Shown here in pieces: positions 40,263 to 49,079 of a stretch of DNA of 64,000 bases (the stretch's first letter is position 1; every line of letters starts with the position of its first letter). The translations under genes and the position numbers were made by a program. Source of the DNA: Sva-07 sp031426215 (GTDB taxonomy: Bacteria; Actinomycetota; Acidimicrobiia; Acidimicrobiales; Ilumatobacteraceae); assembly GCA_031426215.1 (NCBI GenBank), contig JANPKU010000060.1, forward strand, positions 1 to 64,000, written 5' to 3'. The notes under the pieces were generated by a model. It made no database searches. It was not told where the DNA came from and saw nothing but the letters and a program-made list of their open reading frames with translations.

Positions 40263-41306
40263 ATGCAGCGGCGACCTGAAGTGGTGCTGTGGGGCGCTGG
40301 CATGGTCGCGGGCGTGCACGCTGCGGCGTGCCAGTCACTCGGATGGCGTGTGGCCGCCGTTGCGGCACGAAACGCCGGACGCGCCCGCGACCTCGCGGCG
40401 ACCGTCGGAGCGATGGCGACGACGTTCGACGAACTGATCGCCCGCCGGCAGGGCGACATCGCCATCGTCGCCACTCCCCCGGCTGCCCACGTCGACGCCG
40501 CGCTCGCGCTCCTCGACGCCGGGTACCACGTCGTGGTCGAAGCTCCGATTGCGTGCACGCTGGCCGATGCGGATCGGCTGACCGAAGCAGAGACCCGGGC
40601 CGGGAGGCCCGTGCTCTATTCCGAGCATCTCGCTGCCGCGCCGGTCGTCGACGGGCTGATGGCGAGAGTGAGCGGAATCGGCGCCCTCACCCACCTGTCG
40701 GCTCGGGCGACCCAGGCCCCGCCGTCGTGGCGGCCGGACGACGGCGTCGACGCCCACTGGGGCGGCGGTGCCCTGTTCGACCTCGGCGTCCACCCGGTCG
40801 GCCTCACACTCCGAACCGCTGCCGAGTCCGACGCTGGGCGACCGATGTCGCTGAGCGCCGTCATCGTCGATGCGGCCACCCGGCACGAACACGGCACGAT
40901 CAGGCTCCGGTTCGAATCCGGGCTCGTCGCCACGATCGTGGCTCGTTGGCAGCCGGAGGCGGCACCCGACTGGGATCTGCAGGTGTCGAGTGCGAGTGCG
41001 GTGCTCCGAGCCGAGTTGTATCCCTCTCCGGCCCTCGAGCACAACGGTACGCCGGTCTCGAGCGGCGCTCCGATCAGCGTTGCGGGGTCATCGCTCGTCG
41101 ACGACTACGGCTACGCACCGCAGCTCAAACGCTTCTGGACGAACATCCGCACCGGCCGTCCGGTACCTGCGACGTCACGTCTCGGTCGTCAGGTACTCGA
41201 CGTGATCTGCGCCGCTCACTGGTCGGCCGGTCGCAACGCAGTCGAGGTGCCGCTCCCCTTCTCCGGCCCGCGAGACCGAACACCGGCCCAGCTGTTCGAT
41301 GCATGA
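40263..41306 (+). CDS. Gfo/Idh/MocA-family NAD(P)-dependent oxidoreductase
   Basis: A 347-residue dehydrogenase. The N-terminal Rossmann fold has LWGAGMVAGVHAAACQSLG; IVATPPAAHVDAALALLDAG and VVVEAPIA (in place of the usual EKP motif) follow. GGGALFDLGVHPVGL carries the conserved D-x-G-x-H of the substrate domain. The replacement of Lys in EKP by Ala (EAP) removes a residue that normally supports catalysis, so activity may differ from typical members. It stands alone, diverging from the PBP gene and converging on glgC. Confidence 0.85.
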   Translation: MQRRPEVVLWGAGMVAGVHAAACQSLGWRVAAVAARNAGRARDLAATVGAMATTFDELIARRQGDIAIVATPPAAHVDAALALLDAGYHVVVEAPIACTLADADRLTEAETRAGRPVLYSEHLAAAPVVDGLMARVSGIGALTHLSARATQAPPSWRPDDGVDAHWGGGALFDLGVHPVGLTLRTAAESDAGRPMSLSAVIVDAATRHEHGTIRLRFESGLVATIVARWQPEAAPDWDLQVSSASAVLRAELYPSPALEHNGTPVSSGAPISVAGSSLVDDYGYAPQLKRFWTNIRTGRPVPATSRLGRQVLDVICAAHWSAGRNAVEVPLPFSGPRDRTPAQLFDA

Positions 41307-41308
41307 AC

Positions 41309-41339
41309 GTTCGAGATGTGCGCCTAACACATCTCGAAC
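41309..41339. terminator. Palindrome family B copy 3; bidirectional terminator
   Basis: GTTCGAGATGTG (41309-41320) and CACATCTCGAAC (41328-41339) form a perfect 12-bp stem with the 7-base loop CGCCTAA. It fills the gap between the converging oxidoreductase (stop 41304-41306) and glgC (stop 41342). The arms match the family B copies at 13.2 and 49.6 kb, but the loop is much shorter. Confidence 0.8.
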
Positions 41340-41341
41340 AA

Positions 41342-42571
41342 TCAGCCCTTCGAGAGATCGCGGCCCTTCTCGATCACGACTACGCCTTCGTCGCTGATCG
41401 TGAAGCGCTCACGGTCGGAATCGAGTTCCAGGCCAATGCGCGACCAATCGGGCACGATCACGTTCTTGTCGACGATGCAACGGTGCAGTCGAACGCCGGC
41501 ACCGATGCGGACGTCAGGGAAGATGATCGAGTCGGTGACGTGCGCATCGTGGTCGATGAAGGCACCGGGGCCGACGATCGAGCGTTCGACGTGCGAGCCG
41601 GCGATGATCGATCCCTGACACAGCAGGCTGCCGTCGACGAATGACGGTTCGCCACCGATTCCACGCGACACCTTGGCCGGCGGGAGAGCTCGACGCGAGG
41701 TGTACACCGGCCAGTGCTCGTTGTACAGGTTGAAGATCGGCACCGGCGCGATCAGGTCCATGTTGGCGTGGAAGAACGAGTCGAGCGTGCCGACGTCGCG
41801 CCAGTAGCCCTTCTCCCGATCATCCTGGCCCGGCACGATGTTCTTCGAGAAGTCGTACACCCGGGCAACACCTGCCGATGTGAGCGCCGGAATCACGTGG
41901 CTGCCGAGGTCGGTGTACTGGTTCTCGCGTGGGGTCACCACGTCGATCAGCGTCTGCGTGTCGAACACGTAGTTACCCATGCTCGCCAGGCACATCTGGT
42001 CGTTGCCCGGCATCGTCGGCGGATTCGCCACCTTCTCGTGGAACGCGAGGATCTTGCCCTCGTCGTCGACCTCGATCACGCCGAACTCGGTCGCCTCGTG
42101 CTTCGGTACGGGAATGGCCGCCACGGTGACCCCAGCGCCACTCTCACGGTGTTCGTCGACCATCTGACGCGGATCCATCCGGTAGATGTGATCGGCGCCG
42201 AACACGGCCACGATGTCGGGCGACTCGTCGGAGATCAGGTTCAGGTTCTGATAGATCGCGTCGGCAGAACCCTGGAACCAGTACGGCCCACGGCGCATCT
42301 GCGCGGGTACGGGCGTGACGTAGTTGTCGAGCATCGCCGAGAACCGCCAGGTCTGAGAGATGTGACGGTCGAGGCTGTGGCTCTTGTACTGGGTGAGCAC
42401 GACGATCTTCAGGTAGCCGGCGTTGGCAAAGTTCGACAATGCGAAGTCGATCAGTCGATACGTGCCGGCGAACGGGACCGCTGGCTTCGCTCGATCGTTG
42501 GTCAGCGGTTGGAGACGTTTGCCCTCGCCTCCGGCCAACACGATCACGAGAACTTTCGGTTCGATGGCCAT
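41342..42571 (-). CDS. glgC: Glucose-1-phosphate adenylyltransferase
   Basis: A 409-residue ADP-glucose pyrophosphorylase, the committed step of glycogen synthesis. The nucleotidyltransferase motif LAGGEGKRLQPLTNDRAKPA is near the N-terminus; YWFQGSADAIYQN, VFGADHIYRMD and EFGVIEVD are the substrate-site signatures; the C-terminal third is a left-handed beta helix (IIAGSHVERSIVGPGAFIDH). ATG 42571 is preferred over one three codons upstream. It lies 27 bases downstream of glgA on the same strand, forming a glgAC operon. Confidence 0.95.
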   Translation of the reverse strand: MAIEPKVLVIVLAGGEGKRLQPLTNDRAKPAVPFAGTYRLIDFALSNFANAGYLKIVVLTQYKSHSLDRHISQTWRFSAMLDNYVTPVPAQMRRGPYWFQGSADAIYQNLNLISDESPDIVAVFGADHIYRMDPRQMVDEHRESGAGVTVAAIPVPKHEATEFGVIEVDDEGKILAFHEKVANPPTMPGNDQMCLASMGNYVFDTQTLIDVVTPRENQYTDLGSHVIPALTSAGVARVYDFSKNIVPGQDDREKGYWRDVGTLDSFFHANMDLIAPVPIFNLYNEHWPVYTSRRALPPAKVSRGIGGEPSFVDGSLLCQGSIIAGSHVERSIVGPGAFIDHDAHVTDSIIFPDVRIGAGVRLHRCIVDKNVIVPDWSRIGLELDSDRERFTISDEGVVVIEKGRDLSKG

Positions 42572-42598
42572 CGCCCTCAAAGGTACACACCTGCGCCC

Positions 42599-44005
42599 TC
42601 AGGGGCGCGACGATTCGGAGCGATTCCGAGGATTCACGGCGAGTTCACCGTAGAGCGCCAGGTACTCACTCGCCGGGGAGTTCCACGACCAGTCGATCGC
42701 CATCGCACGTCGCTGGATCGCGACGCGCCGCCGTCGGTCGCGAACGCGGCGCTCGGACCGGAACATCGCCGCCAGCAGGTCTTCACTCGAAACACGTTCG
42801 GCGACGAATCCGGTGCCGCTGCGATGCAGATCCGCGTCGGAGACCGTGTCGACGAGGCCACCGACCGCAGTGACGACCGGGATGGCTCCGTAGCGCATCG
42901 CCTGCATCTGGGTGAGCCCGCACGGCTCGAACCGACTGGGCATCAGGTACAGATCGGTGCCGGCGAACATCAGGTGCGACAACGACTCGTCGTAGCCGTC
43001 GACGAACGCCAACGAGTCGGGGTGCGCTGCGGCCAGGCCGTGCAACTGCGCAGCAAGGCGTGCGTCGCCGGAGCCGAGCACAGCCAGGCGCATCGGAATC
43101 TGAGCGAGCAACGGCACCAACGGAACCAGGAGATCGATTCCCTTCTGATGGGTCAGACGGGTGACGACCGTGGCCAGCAACACGTCGTCTTCGGGGAACC
43201 CCAACCGTGCGAGCAGCGCGGTTCGGTTCCCGGCGCGAGCGTCGAGCGCTCCGGCGTCGAACGGTGCCGCGATCAGCGGATCGTGCGCCGGGTCCCACAC
43301 GCCGGTGTCGATGCCGTTGAGAATTCCGATGAGATCGTCGCCCCGGTCCCGCAGCGGCTCGTCGAGCCCGAACCCGCCTTCGGGCGTCACGATCTCGGTG
43401 GCATAGTGCGGCGACACCGCCACGATCCGGTCGGCCAACGCCAACGCTCCCGACAGCGGATTGACGCCGCCCCACCACTCGTAGTGCGCGGCGCGGGGCC
43501 CGATCCGATCGAGCCAGGATCCATCGGCGATGCCCTGGTAGGCGAGGTTGTGGATCGAAACCACGCTCGGCGGCGGATCGGTGAGCGCAGCCAGCGTGGC
43601 TCCGGTGTGCCAGTCGTTGAGATGCACCACGTCGGGCGGATCACGCTCGATGTAGGCGGCGAGCGCACGGGCGAAGCGGAAGAATCGCTCGCTGTTGTCG
43701 TGCCAGCCTTCGCCGCTCGCCTGCAGGTACGGATGCGGGCGAGCCATCCCGGGAACCGACACCAGGTGGAGGCGCCCGACCGCAGGATGGAACCCAGTTC
43801 GAATCGTCGCCGATCCGACCCAGTCCGGAACGTCGAGCGACATCGTGGTCTCGTCGACGAGCGTGACGTCGCCGTAGTCCGGCATCACCAACTCGAGGTC
43901 GACGCCGAGGCGTCGCAGTTCGGCACCGAGCCCGGCCGCCGCCGCAGCGAGTCCACCAACGGTCGCCACTGGCGACAACTCGGCGGTGGCGAACACGACT
44001 CGCAT
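42599..44005 (-). CDS. glgA: Glycogen synthase, GT5 family, with altered N-terminal KxGG motif
   Basis: A 468-residue ADP-glucose-dependent glucan synthase. It matches GlgA along its length (VHLNDWHTGATLAALTD, SRFEPCGLTQMQAMRYGAIP, VTAVGGLVDTV). The N-terminal KxGGL motif, whose lysine contacts ADP-glucose in classical GlgA, reads T15-V-G-G-L here; the exact alignment position is occupied by Thr. The C-terminal catalytic region is intact. Start ATG 44005; the longer frame upstream overlaps the divergent ppc gene. Co-transcribed with glgC. Confidence 0.88.
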   Translation of the reverse strand: MRVVFATAELSPVATVGGLAAAAAGLGAELRRLGVDLELVMPDYGDVTLVDETTMSLDVPDWVGSATIRTGFHPAVGRLHLVSVPGMARPHPYLQASGEGWHDNSERFFRFARALAAYIERDPPDVVHLNDWHTGATLAALTDPPPSVVSIHNLAYQGIADGSWLDRIGPRAAHYEWWGGVNPLSGALALADRIVAVSPHYATEIVTPEGGFGLDEPLRDRGDDLIGILNGIDTGVWDPAHDPLIAAPFDAGALDARAGNRTALLARLGFPEDDVLLATVVTRLTHQKGIDLLVPLVPLLAQIPMRLAVLGSGDARLAAQLHGLAAAHPDSLAFVDGYDESLSHLMFAGTDLYLMPSRFEPCGLTQMQAMRYGAIPVVTAVGGLVDTVSDADLHRSGTGFVAERVSSEDLLAAMFRSERRVRDRRRRVAIQRRAMAIDWSWNSPASEYLALYGELAVNPRNRSESSRP

Positions 44006-44078
44006 GCGCACAGTCTGGCGCACAGCCACCTTGCGGATTCGTGTTTCCTCATGCGGCCGGTTCGGCTTGACTGGGGAG

Positions 44079-46925
44079 ATGTCCGACATCGAGAGCCCCA
44101 CTGACGTCCCGGTCGGCTCCGCCGAGCAACGCGACGACGCACTGGGTGACGACATCCGTCTGCTCGGACGGCTCCTCGGTGACGCGATCGAGCAGACCGA
44201 GGGCCGAGCCGTGTTCGAGCTGGTCGAGCACGTGCGCCGCGTTGCCGTCGATGCACGACGAGCAGGCCGCAGTGCTGTCGACGAGGTCCGCTCGGCGCTG
44301 GCCCAGCATCCGCTCGACGAGCAGATCCTGGTCCTGCGTGCGCTCGATTGGTTGTCGCTGTTGGCCAACACCGCCGAGGACGTCCATCTCGAACGGCGTC
44401 GACGCCACCACCAACACAGTGGCCAACCTCCGCGTCCTGGCAGCCTGCCTGCAGTGCTCGAACGCGTACGGAGCGCGGGGGTGAGCGCCGACGACGTCGT
44501 CGCCGCCGTCGAGACGCTGCAGGTCAGCCCGGTGATCACGGCGCACCCGACGGAGGTACGACGCAAGACGGTGCTCGAAGTCCTCGATCAGCTGAGTGAG
44601 CTGCTCGACGATCTCGACGTGCGACGACACGTCGCAGGCGCCGTGACGCAGATCGAGCAGGAGCTCTCGGTCTGCGTGTTGCTGCTGTGGCAGACGGCGT
44701 TGCTGCGCTTGTCGAAACTGCGCGTCCGCGACGAGATCAACGAAGCGATCCGCTACTACGACACGAGCCTCTTCGAGGTGATTCCGGCGTTGAGCCACGA
44801 TCTTGCGACGATCATCGCGTCACCCGGTGACGCACGATCGGTCGACACGTCGAGCGCGATCACCATGGGTTCGTGGATCGGCGGCGACCGTGACGGGAAC
44901 CCGTTCGTCACCGCCGACGTCGTTCGCTACGCGATCGGCAAACAGAGCGAGACGGCCCTGGCCCACCACCTGTCGGCGCTGTACGTGCTGTCACGCCGCC
45001 TGTCGATGACCGACCGGCTGGTCACCCCGAGCGACGACGTTCTGCAACTCGCCGCAGCGTCGGGCGACGACTCACCGTTCCGCGCCGACGAGCCGTACCG
45101 GCGAGCGCTGCGCGGGATGCACGCCCGCCTGCACGCATTCGCCCGCGGAGTCCTCGATCCCGACGTCGACGTGCCGGGGCCGGCTCCGATCGACCAGGGG
45201 TTGCCCTACGGCGACCTCTCCGAATTGGGTCGCGACCTCGACTGCGTGATCGCGTCGTTGCACGGTCACGGTGCCGGGCCGATCGCCGACGCGCTCGTGG
45301 CGCCGGTGCGACGAAGTGTTGCCATTTTCGGCGCCCACCTCTGCGGTCTCGATCTGCGCCAGAACTCGGCGGTGCACGAAGCAGTCCTTGCCGACCTGTT
45401 CGCCGAGGCCGGGGTGTGCGCCGACTATCTGGCGCTCGACGAGGTCGAGCGTGTCGCACTGCTCACTGCCGAGTTGCGCACCCCCCGCCCGTTGCGCCAT
45501 GGCGGTTCGGTGCTGGCAGATCTCACGAGATCCGAGTTGGCCATCCTCGAAGTGGTCGCTGATGCCGTTCGCCGGGTCGGACGCCGAATCGTGCCGCACT
45601 ACGTGATCTCGATGGCCCATGACGTCAGCGACGTGCTCGAAGTGGCCGTGCTGCTCAAGGAGGTCGGCCTGGCCGACGCCGAGCGTGGAGAGCATCGAGC
45701 GAGCTCCCAGCTCGACATCGTGCCGTTGTTCGAAACGATCGACGACCTGCAGCACTGTCCCGACGTGCTCCACGCGATGCTGCGCGACGGCGTGTACGCC
45801 GACATCGTCAGATCACGAGGCAACCGTCAAGAAGTGATGGTCGGCTACTCCGATTCGAACAAGGACGGCGGCTATCTGTGCTCGCAGTGGAGCCTGTCGT
45901 CGGCGCAGACGAAGTTGGCCGCCGTCGCTCGTCGGGCGGGTGTGCAGCTTCGCTTCTTCCACGGACGCGGCGGCACCGTCGGCCGCGGCGGTGGTCCGGC
46001 GTACCAGGCGATCCTGGCACTGCCACCCGGCACCGTCGACGGTTCGATCCGGCTGACCGAGCAGGGTGAGATCGTCGCCGCCAAGTACTCGAACCCGGCG
46101 ATGGCGCGCCGCAACCTCGAGACGCTGGTGTCGGCCACGCTCGAAGCGACCCTGCTGCACCGGACCGCGCCCGGTGACGAGGTTCTGACCGACGGAACGG
46201 ACGGCAGCGCCGACCCGGTGTTCTCCGAAGCGATGGATGAGTTGTCGCGGCATGCGTTCGAGGCATACCGGACACTGGTGTACGGCGACGACCGCTTCGT
46301 CTCGTTCTTCCGGGCGATCACGCCGACCAATGAGATCGCCACACTCAACGTAGGCAGCCGCCCGGCCTCACGCAGCAGTTCCGGCGCGATCGAAGACCTC
46401 CGCGCGATCCCGTGGGTGTTCGGCTGGACCCAGTGTCGACTGATGATTCCTGCCTGGTTCGGTGTCGGCAGCGCGGTCGAGCGGTTCGTCGGAGCCTCCC
46501 ACAGTGATTCCGACGAACGTCTCGGGCTGCTCGTCGAGATGTACCGCACCTGGAGGTTCTTCCGCTCGGCGATCGACAACATGGGCATGGTGCTGGCCAA
46601 GTCCGACCTCGACATCGCTCGCCGGTACGCCGATGTGCTCGTGGAAGACGACGCGATGCGCACCGACATCTTCGGCGCGATCACCGACGAGCACGCCCGC
46701 ACGCTCGAGTGGCACCAACGGATCACCGGGTCGGCATCGCCGCTGGCCGACAACCCGCTGCTCGAGCGCAGTTTACGCAACCGGTACCCGTACCTCGATC
46801 CGCTGCACGTGATGCAGGTCGACCTGCTTCGACGCTTCCGTGACGGAGACGACGACGAGTTGGTGGTGCGCGGCATCCAACTCTCGATCAACGCGATCGC
46901 CACCGGCCTGCGCAACTCGGGTTGA
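44079..46925 (+). CDS. ppc: Phosphoenolpyruvate carboxylase
   Basis: A 948-residue anaplerotic enzyme converting PEP and bicarbonate to oxaloacetate. VITAHPTEVRRKTVLE holds the catalytic His; GSWIGGDRDGNPFVTADV, GYSDSNKDGGYLCSQWSL and FFHGRGGTVGRGGGPAYQAI are the PEP/bicarbonate-site signatures. The protein ends in ...RNSG, close to the C-terminal R-N-T-G of the family. ATG 44079 follows GGGGAG directly, so spacing is poor and another start or leaderless initiation is possible. Diverges from glgA with a 73-base gap. Confidence 0.95.
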   Translation: MSDIESPTDVPVGSAEQRDDALGDDIRLLGRLLGDAIEQTEGRAVFELVEHVRRVAVDARRAGRSAVDEVRSALAQHPLDEQILVLRALDWLSLLANTAEDVHLERRRRHHQHSGQPPRPGSLPAVLERVRSAGVSADDVVAAVETLQVSPVITAHPTEVRRKTVLEVLDQLSELLDDLDVRRHVAGAVTQIEQELSVCVLLLWQTALLRLSKLRVRDEINEAIRYYDTSLFEVIPALSHDLATIIASPGDARSVDTSSAITMGSWIGGDRDGNPFVTADVVRYAIGKQSETALAHHLSALYVLSRRLSMTDRLVTPSDDVLQLAAASGDDSPFRADEPYRRALRGMHARLHAFARGVLDPDVDVPGPAPIDQGLPYGDLSELGRDLDCVIASLHGHGAGPIADALVAPVRRSVAIFGAHLCGLDLRQNSAVHEAVLADLFAEAGVCADYLALDEVERVALLTAELRTPRPLRHGGSVLADLTRSELAILEVVADAVRRVGRRIVPHYVISMAHDVSDVLEVAVLLKEVGLADAERGEHRASSQLDIVPLFETIDDLQHCPDVLHAMLRDGVYADIVRSRGNRQEVMVGYSDSNKDGGYLCSQWSLSSAQTKLAAVARRAGVQLRFFHGRGGTVGRGGGPAYQAILALPPGTVDGSIRLTEQGEIVAAKYSNPAMARRNLETLVSATLEATLLHRTAPGDEVLTDGTDGSADPVFSEAMDELSRHAFEAYRTLVYGDDRFVSFFRAITPTNEIATLNVGSRPASRSSSGAIEDLRAIPWVFGWTQCRLMIPAWFGVGSAVERFVGASHSDSDERLGLLVEMYRTWRFFRSAIDNMGMVLAKSDLDIARRYADVLVEDDAMRTDIFGAITDEHARTLEWHQRITGSASPLADNPLLERSLRNRYPYLDPLHVMQVDLLRRFRDGDDDELVVRGIQLSINAIATGLRNSG

Positions 46926-46959
46926 TCCCCCGCGAGCTTCACGACCCACCCACGTCGCC

Positions 46960-47005
46960 GAGCGATGAGCGAACGGACCGGATCCCGGCTTCTCGCTCAT
47001 CGCTC
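46960..47005. repeat. Dispersed palindrome family A, copy 3
   Basis: GAGCGATGAGCGA (46960-46972) and TCGCTCATCGCTC (46993-47005) form a perfect 13-bp stem; the loop ACGGACCGGATCCCGGCTTC resembles that of copies 1 and 2. It lies 34 bases after the ppc stop. Confidence 0.85.
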
Positions 47006-47021
47006 CCGACACGCCAGACCG

Positions 47022-47065
47022 AGCGATGAGCGAACGGACCGGATCCCGGCTTCTCGCTCATCGCT
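47022..47065. repeat. Dispersed palindrome family A, copy 4
   Basis: AGCGATGAGCGA (47022-47033) and TCGCTCATCGCT (47054-47065) form a 12-bp stem with the same 20-base loop as copy 3, 61 bases downstream of it in direct orientation. The hydrolase gene starts 15 bases later. Confidence 0.85.
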
Positions 47066-47080
47066 ACTAGCGTGCGCGGC

Positions 47081-48007
47081 ATGACGTTGAGTCGACGAGC
47101 CCGGTTCTTCCGTAATCGAATTGCCAAGATGGCCACCGGCGAGGACGTTCCGCTCGAGCAGCGGCGAGCCGCCATGGACAAGGTCGACAAGCTCCCCCGA
47201 CCGCGCAAGGTCGACTACGTCGAAACCTCGGTCGGCGGCATCCCGGCGATCGTCGCCACGCCGACCGAGGTCCGACCCGACCGTCACATTCTGTACATCC
47301 ACGGCGGCGCTTACGTCCTGGGCTCACCCAAGAGCCACATTGCGATGTGTGCGCGCCTGGCCAAGCGGGCTGCTGCCACGATCACCGTGATCGACTACCG
47401 CCTTGCTCCCGAGCACGTGTACCCCGCCGCAATCGACGACTGCGTGGCCGCGTATCGGGCCATCATCGCCGACGTTGACCCCGCGCTCGTCACGATTGCC
47501 GGCGACTCTGCGGGCGGGGGCGCCACCCTCGCCACGATCGGCGCATTGAAAGCTGCGGGCGACCCGCTGCCCAGTGCGGTCTACGTGTTGTCGCCATGGA
47601 CGGACCTGACGGCTTCGGGTGAATCGGTGGTGACCCGAGCTTCCTTCGACCCCATGTTCGACGGCAACGGACTGCTCGAGGCAGCCACCACCTACGCGGG
47701 TGACACCCCGCTCGACGATCCAGGCGTGTCACCGCTCTTCGCCGATCCGACGGGGTACCCGCCGACCCTGATCCAGACCGGCATGGACGAGATTCTCTTG
47801 TCGGACTCCATCCGCCTCGCAGATCGCTACGAAGCAGCCGGCGTCGACGTGCGCCTCGACCTGCGCGACGGTCTCTGGCACGTCTACCCGGCGTTTGCCG
47901 GCTACATGCCCGAAGCGACCGACGCATTGGTGCGCGCCGCGGTGTTCATCCGCGAGCAGACGCCCGCCCAGCTGCCGGCGTCGGCCCAGGTCGCCACGCC
48001 GGCATGA
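47081..48007 (+). CDS. Alpha/beta hydrolase of the hormone-sensitive-lipase family
   Basis: A 308-residue esterase-like enzyme. HILYIHGGAYVLG carries the HGG oxyanion motif; TIAGDSAGGGATLA holds the nucleophile Ser in GDSAG; the Asp is in the GMDEIL region and the catalytic His in GLWHVYPAF. That is a full HSL-family (type IV) triad. Substrate is probably a short-chain ester. ATG 47081 is chosen; GTG 47072 is possible. The stop overlaps the next start (ATGA), pairing it with an LLM oxidoreductase. Confidence 0.88.
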   Translation: MTLSRRARFFRNRIAKMATGEDVPLEQRRAAMDKVDKLPRPRKVDYVETSVGGIPAIVATPTEVRPDRHILYIHGGAYVLGSPKSHIAMCARLAKRAAATITVIDYRLAPEHVYPAAIDDCVAAYRAIIADVDPALVTIAGDSAGGGATLATIGALKAAGDPLPSAVYVLSPWTDLTASGESVVTRASFDPMFDGNGLLEAATTYAGDTPLDDPGVSPLFADPTGYPPTLIQTGMDEILLSDSIRLADRYEAAGVDVRLDLRDGLWHVYPAFAGYMPEATDALVRAAVFIREQTPAQLPASAQVATPA

Positions 48008-49041
48008 CCGAACCGAAGTTCCCCGAACTGGGCTTCTACACGCTTGCCGGCGGCGCACAGAACCCGAGGGATCTCGTCGACGAGTGCCGCCGGGCGGAGG
48101 AACTCGGCCTCGGTGCGGTGTTCATCAGCGAGCGCTTCAATGTCAAAGAAGCCGTCACGTTGTCGGGAGCCGCTGCGGTCGCCACGACGAACATGCAGAT
48201 CATCACCGGCGCGACAAACCACAACACGCGCCATCCCATCGTCACTGCCTCGTACGCCACCACGATGCACCGGCTGACCGGTGGGCGGTTCGTCCTCGGC
48301 ATCGGCCGCGGGATCGCACCGCTGTTCGATGCATACGGCATCGGCAGGATCACCACTGCGCAGATGGAGGACTTCACCGGCGTGATGCGGCGCCTGTGGC
48401 ACGGCGACACGATCATCGGCCATGACGGTCCGATCGGGAAGTACCCGGTCCTGCGCCTCGACCCGACGTTCGACGAGGACATCCCGCTCGGGCTCGTCGC
48501 GTTCGGTCCGAACTCACTGGAATTGGGTGGTCGAGCCTTCGATCACGTGATCCTGCACACGTTCTTCACCGACGAGACGCTGCAGCGCTGCATACGTACC
48601 GTGAAACACGCGGCAGAACAGGCGGGACGCGACCCTGGCTCGGTCACGGTCTGGTCGTGTTTCGCCACCGTCGGCGACCACATCCCGGAGCCGCTCCGGC
48701 TCAAGAAGACCGTCGGACGCCTTGCCACCTATCTGCAGGCCTACGGCGAGCTGATGGTCGAGACGAACCGCTGGGATCCCGCCGTGCTCGCTGCGTTCCG
48801 CGCCGACGACCTCGTCGCCGGCTTCCGTGGAGCGATCGACGTGAGCGCCACGACCGACGAGCTCGAAGAGATCGCCACGTTGATTCCGAATGAATGGCTG
48901 GCACCCTCGGCGACCGGTACGCCCGAGCAGTGTGCGGGCGCAGTGCGCCGCCAGTTCGATCTCGGCGCCGATGCGGTGATCATGCACGGCGCAAGCCCTG
49001 ACGAACTCGCCCCGATCGTCGCCGCCTACGCGACCGGCTGA
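48004..49041 (+). CDS. LLM-class F420-dependent oxidoreductase (second copy)
   Basis: A 345-residue luciferase-like enzyme. GFYTLAGGAQNPRDLV starts the barrel; GLGAVFISERFN, ATNHNTRHPIVTAS and RFVLGIGRGIAPLFDAYG are typical of a specific actinobacterial LLM subfamily. The C-terminal segment QFDLGADAVIMHGASP closes the fold. It shares little with the first LLM gene at 27978. Overlap with the esterase gene suggests a joint pathway, perhaps ester hydrolysis followed by alcohol or aldehyde oxidation; no substrate is evident. Confidence 0.87.
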   Translation: MTEPKFPELGFYTLAGGAQNPRDLVDECRRAEELGLGAVFISERFNVKEAVTLSGAAAVATTNMQIITGATNHNTRHPIVTASYATTMHRLTGGRFVLGIGRGIAPLFDAYGIGRITTAQMEDFTGVMRRLWHGDTIIGHDGPIGKYPVLRLDPTFDEDIPLGLVAFGPNSLELGGRAFDHVILHTFFTDETLQRCIRTVKHAAEQAGRDPGSVTVWSCFATVGDHIPEPLRLKKTVGRLATYLQAYGELMVETNRWDPAVLAAFRADDLVAGFRGAIDVSATTDELEEIATLIPNEWLAPSATGTPEQCAGAVRRQFDLGADAVIMHGASPDELAPIVAAYATG

Positions 49042-49079
49042 AGTAACACGATCTCGAGGCGTTCGGAAGGCCGAGCGCC

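Noticed and set aside
40900..40925. tRNA T-arm-like GGTTCGAATCC
   Set aside because: It is inside the Gfo/Idh coding region and has no acceptor or anticodon stem around it. No tRNA gene was found in any intergenic gap.
41714..44104. 796-residue plus-strand open frame opposite glgC and glgA
   Set aside because: Complement of two intact glycogen genes; low-complexity His/Arg/Val composition.
46939..47302. Minus-strand frames near 47.0 kb reading MSEKPGSGPFAHRS
   Set aside because: Products of the family A palindromes, overlapping the esterase gene; not genes.
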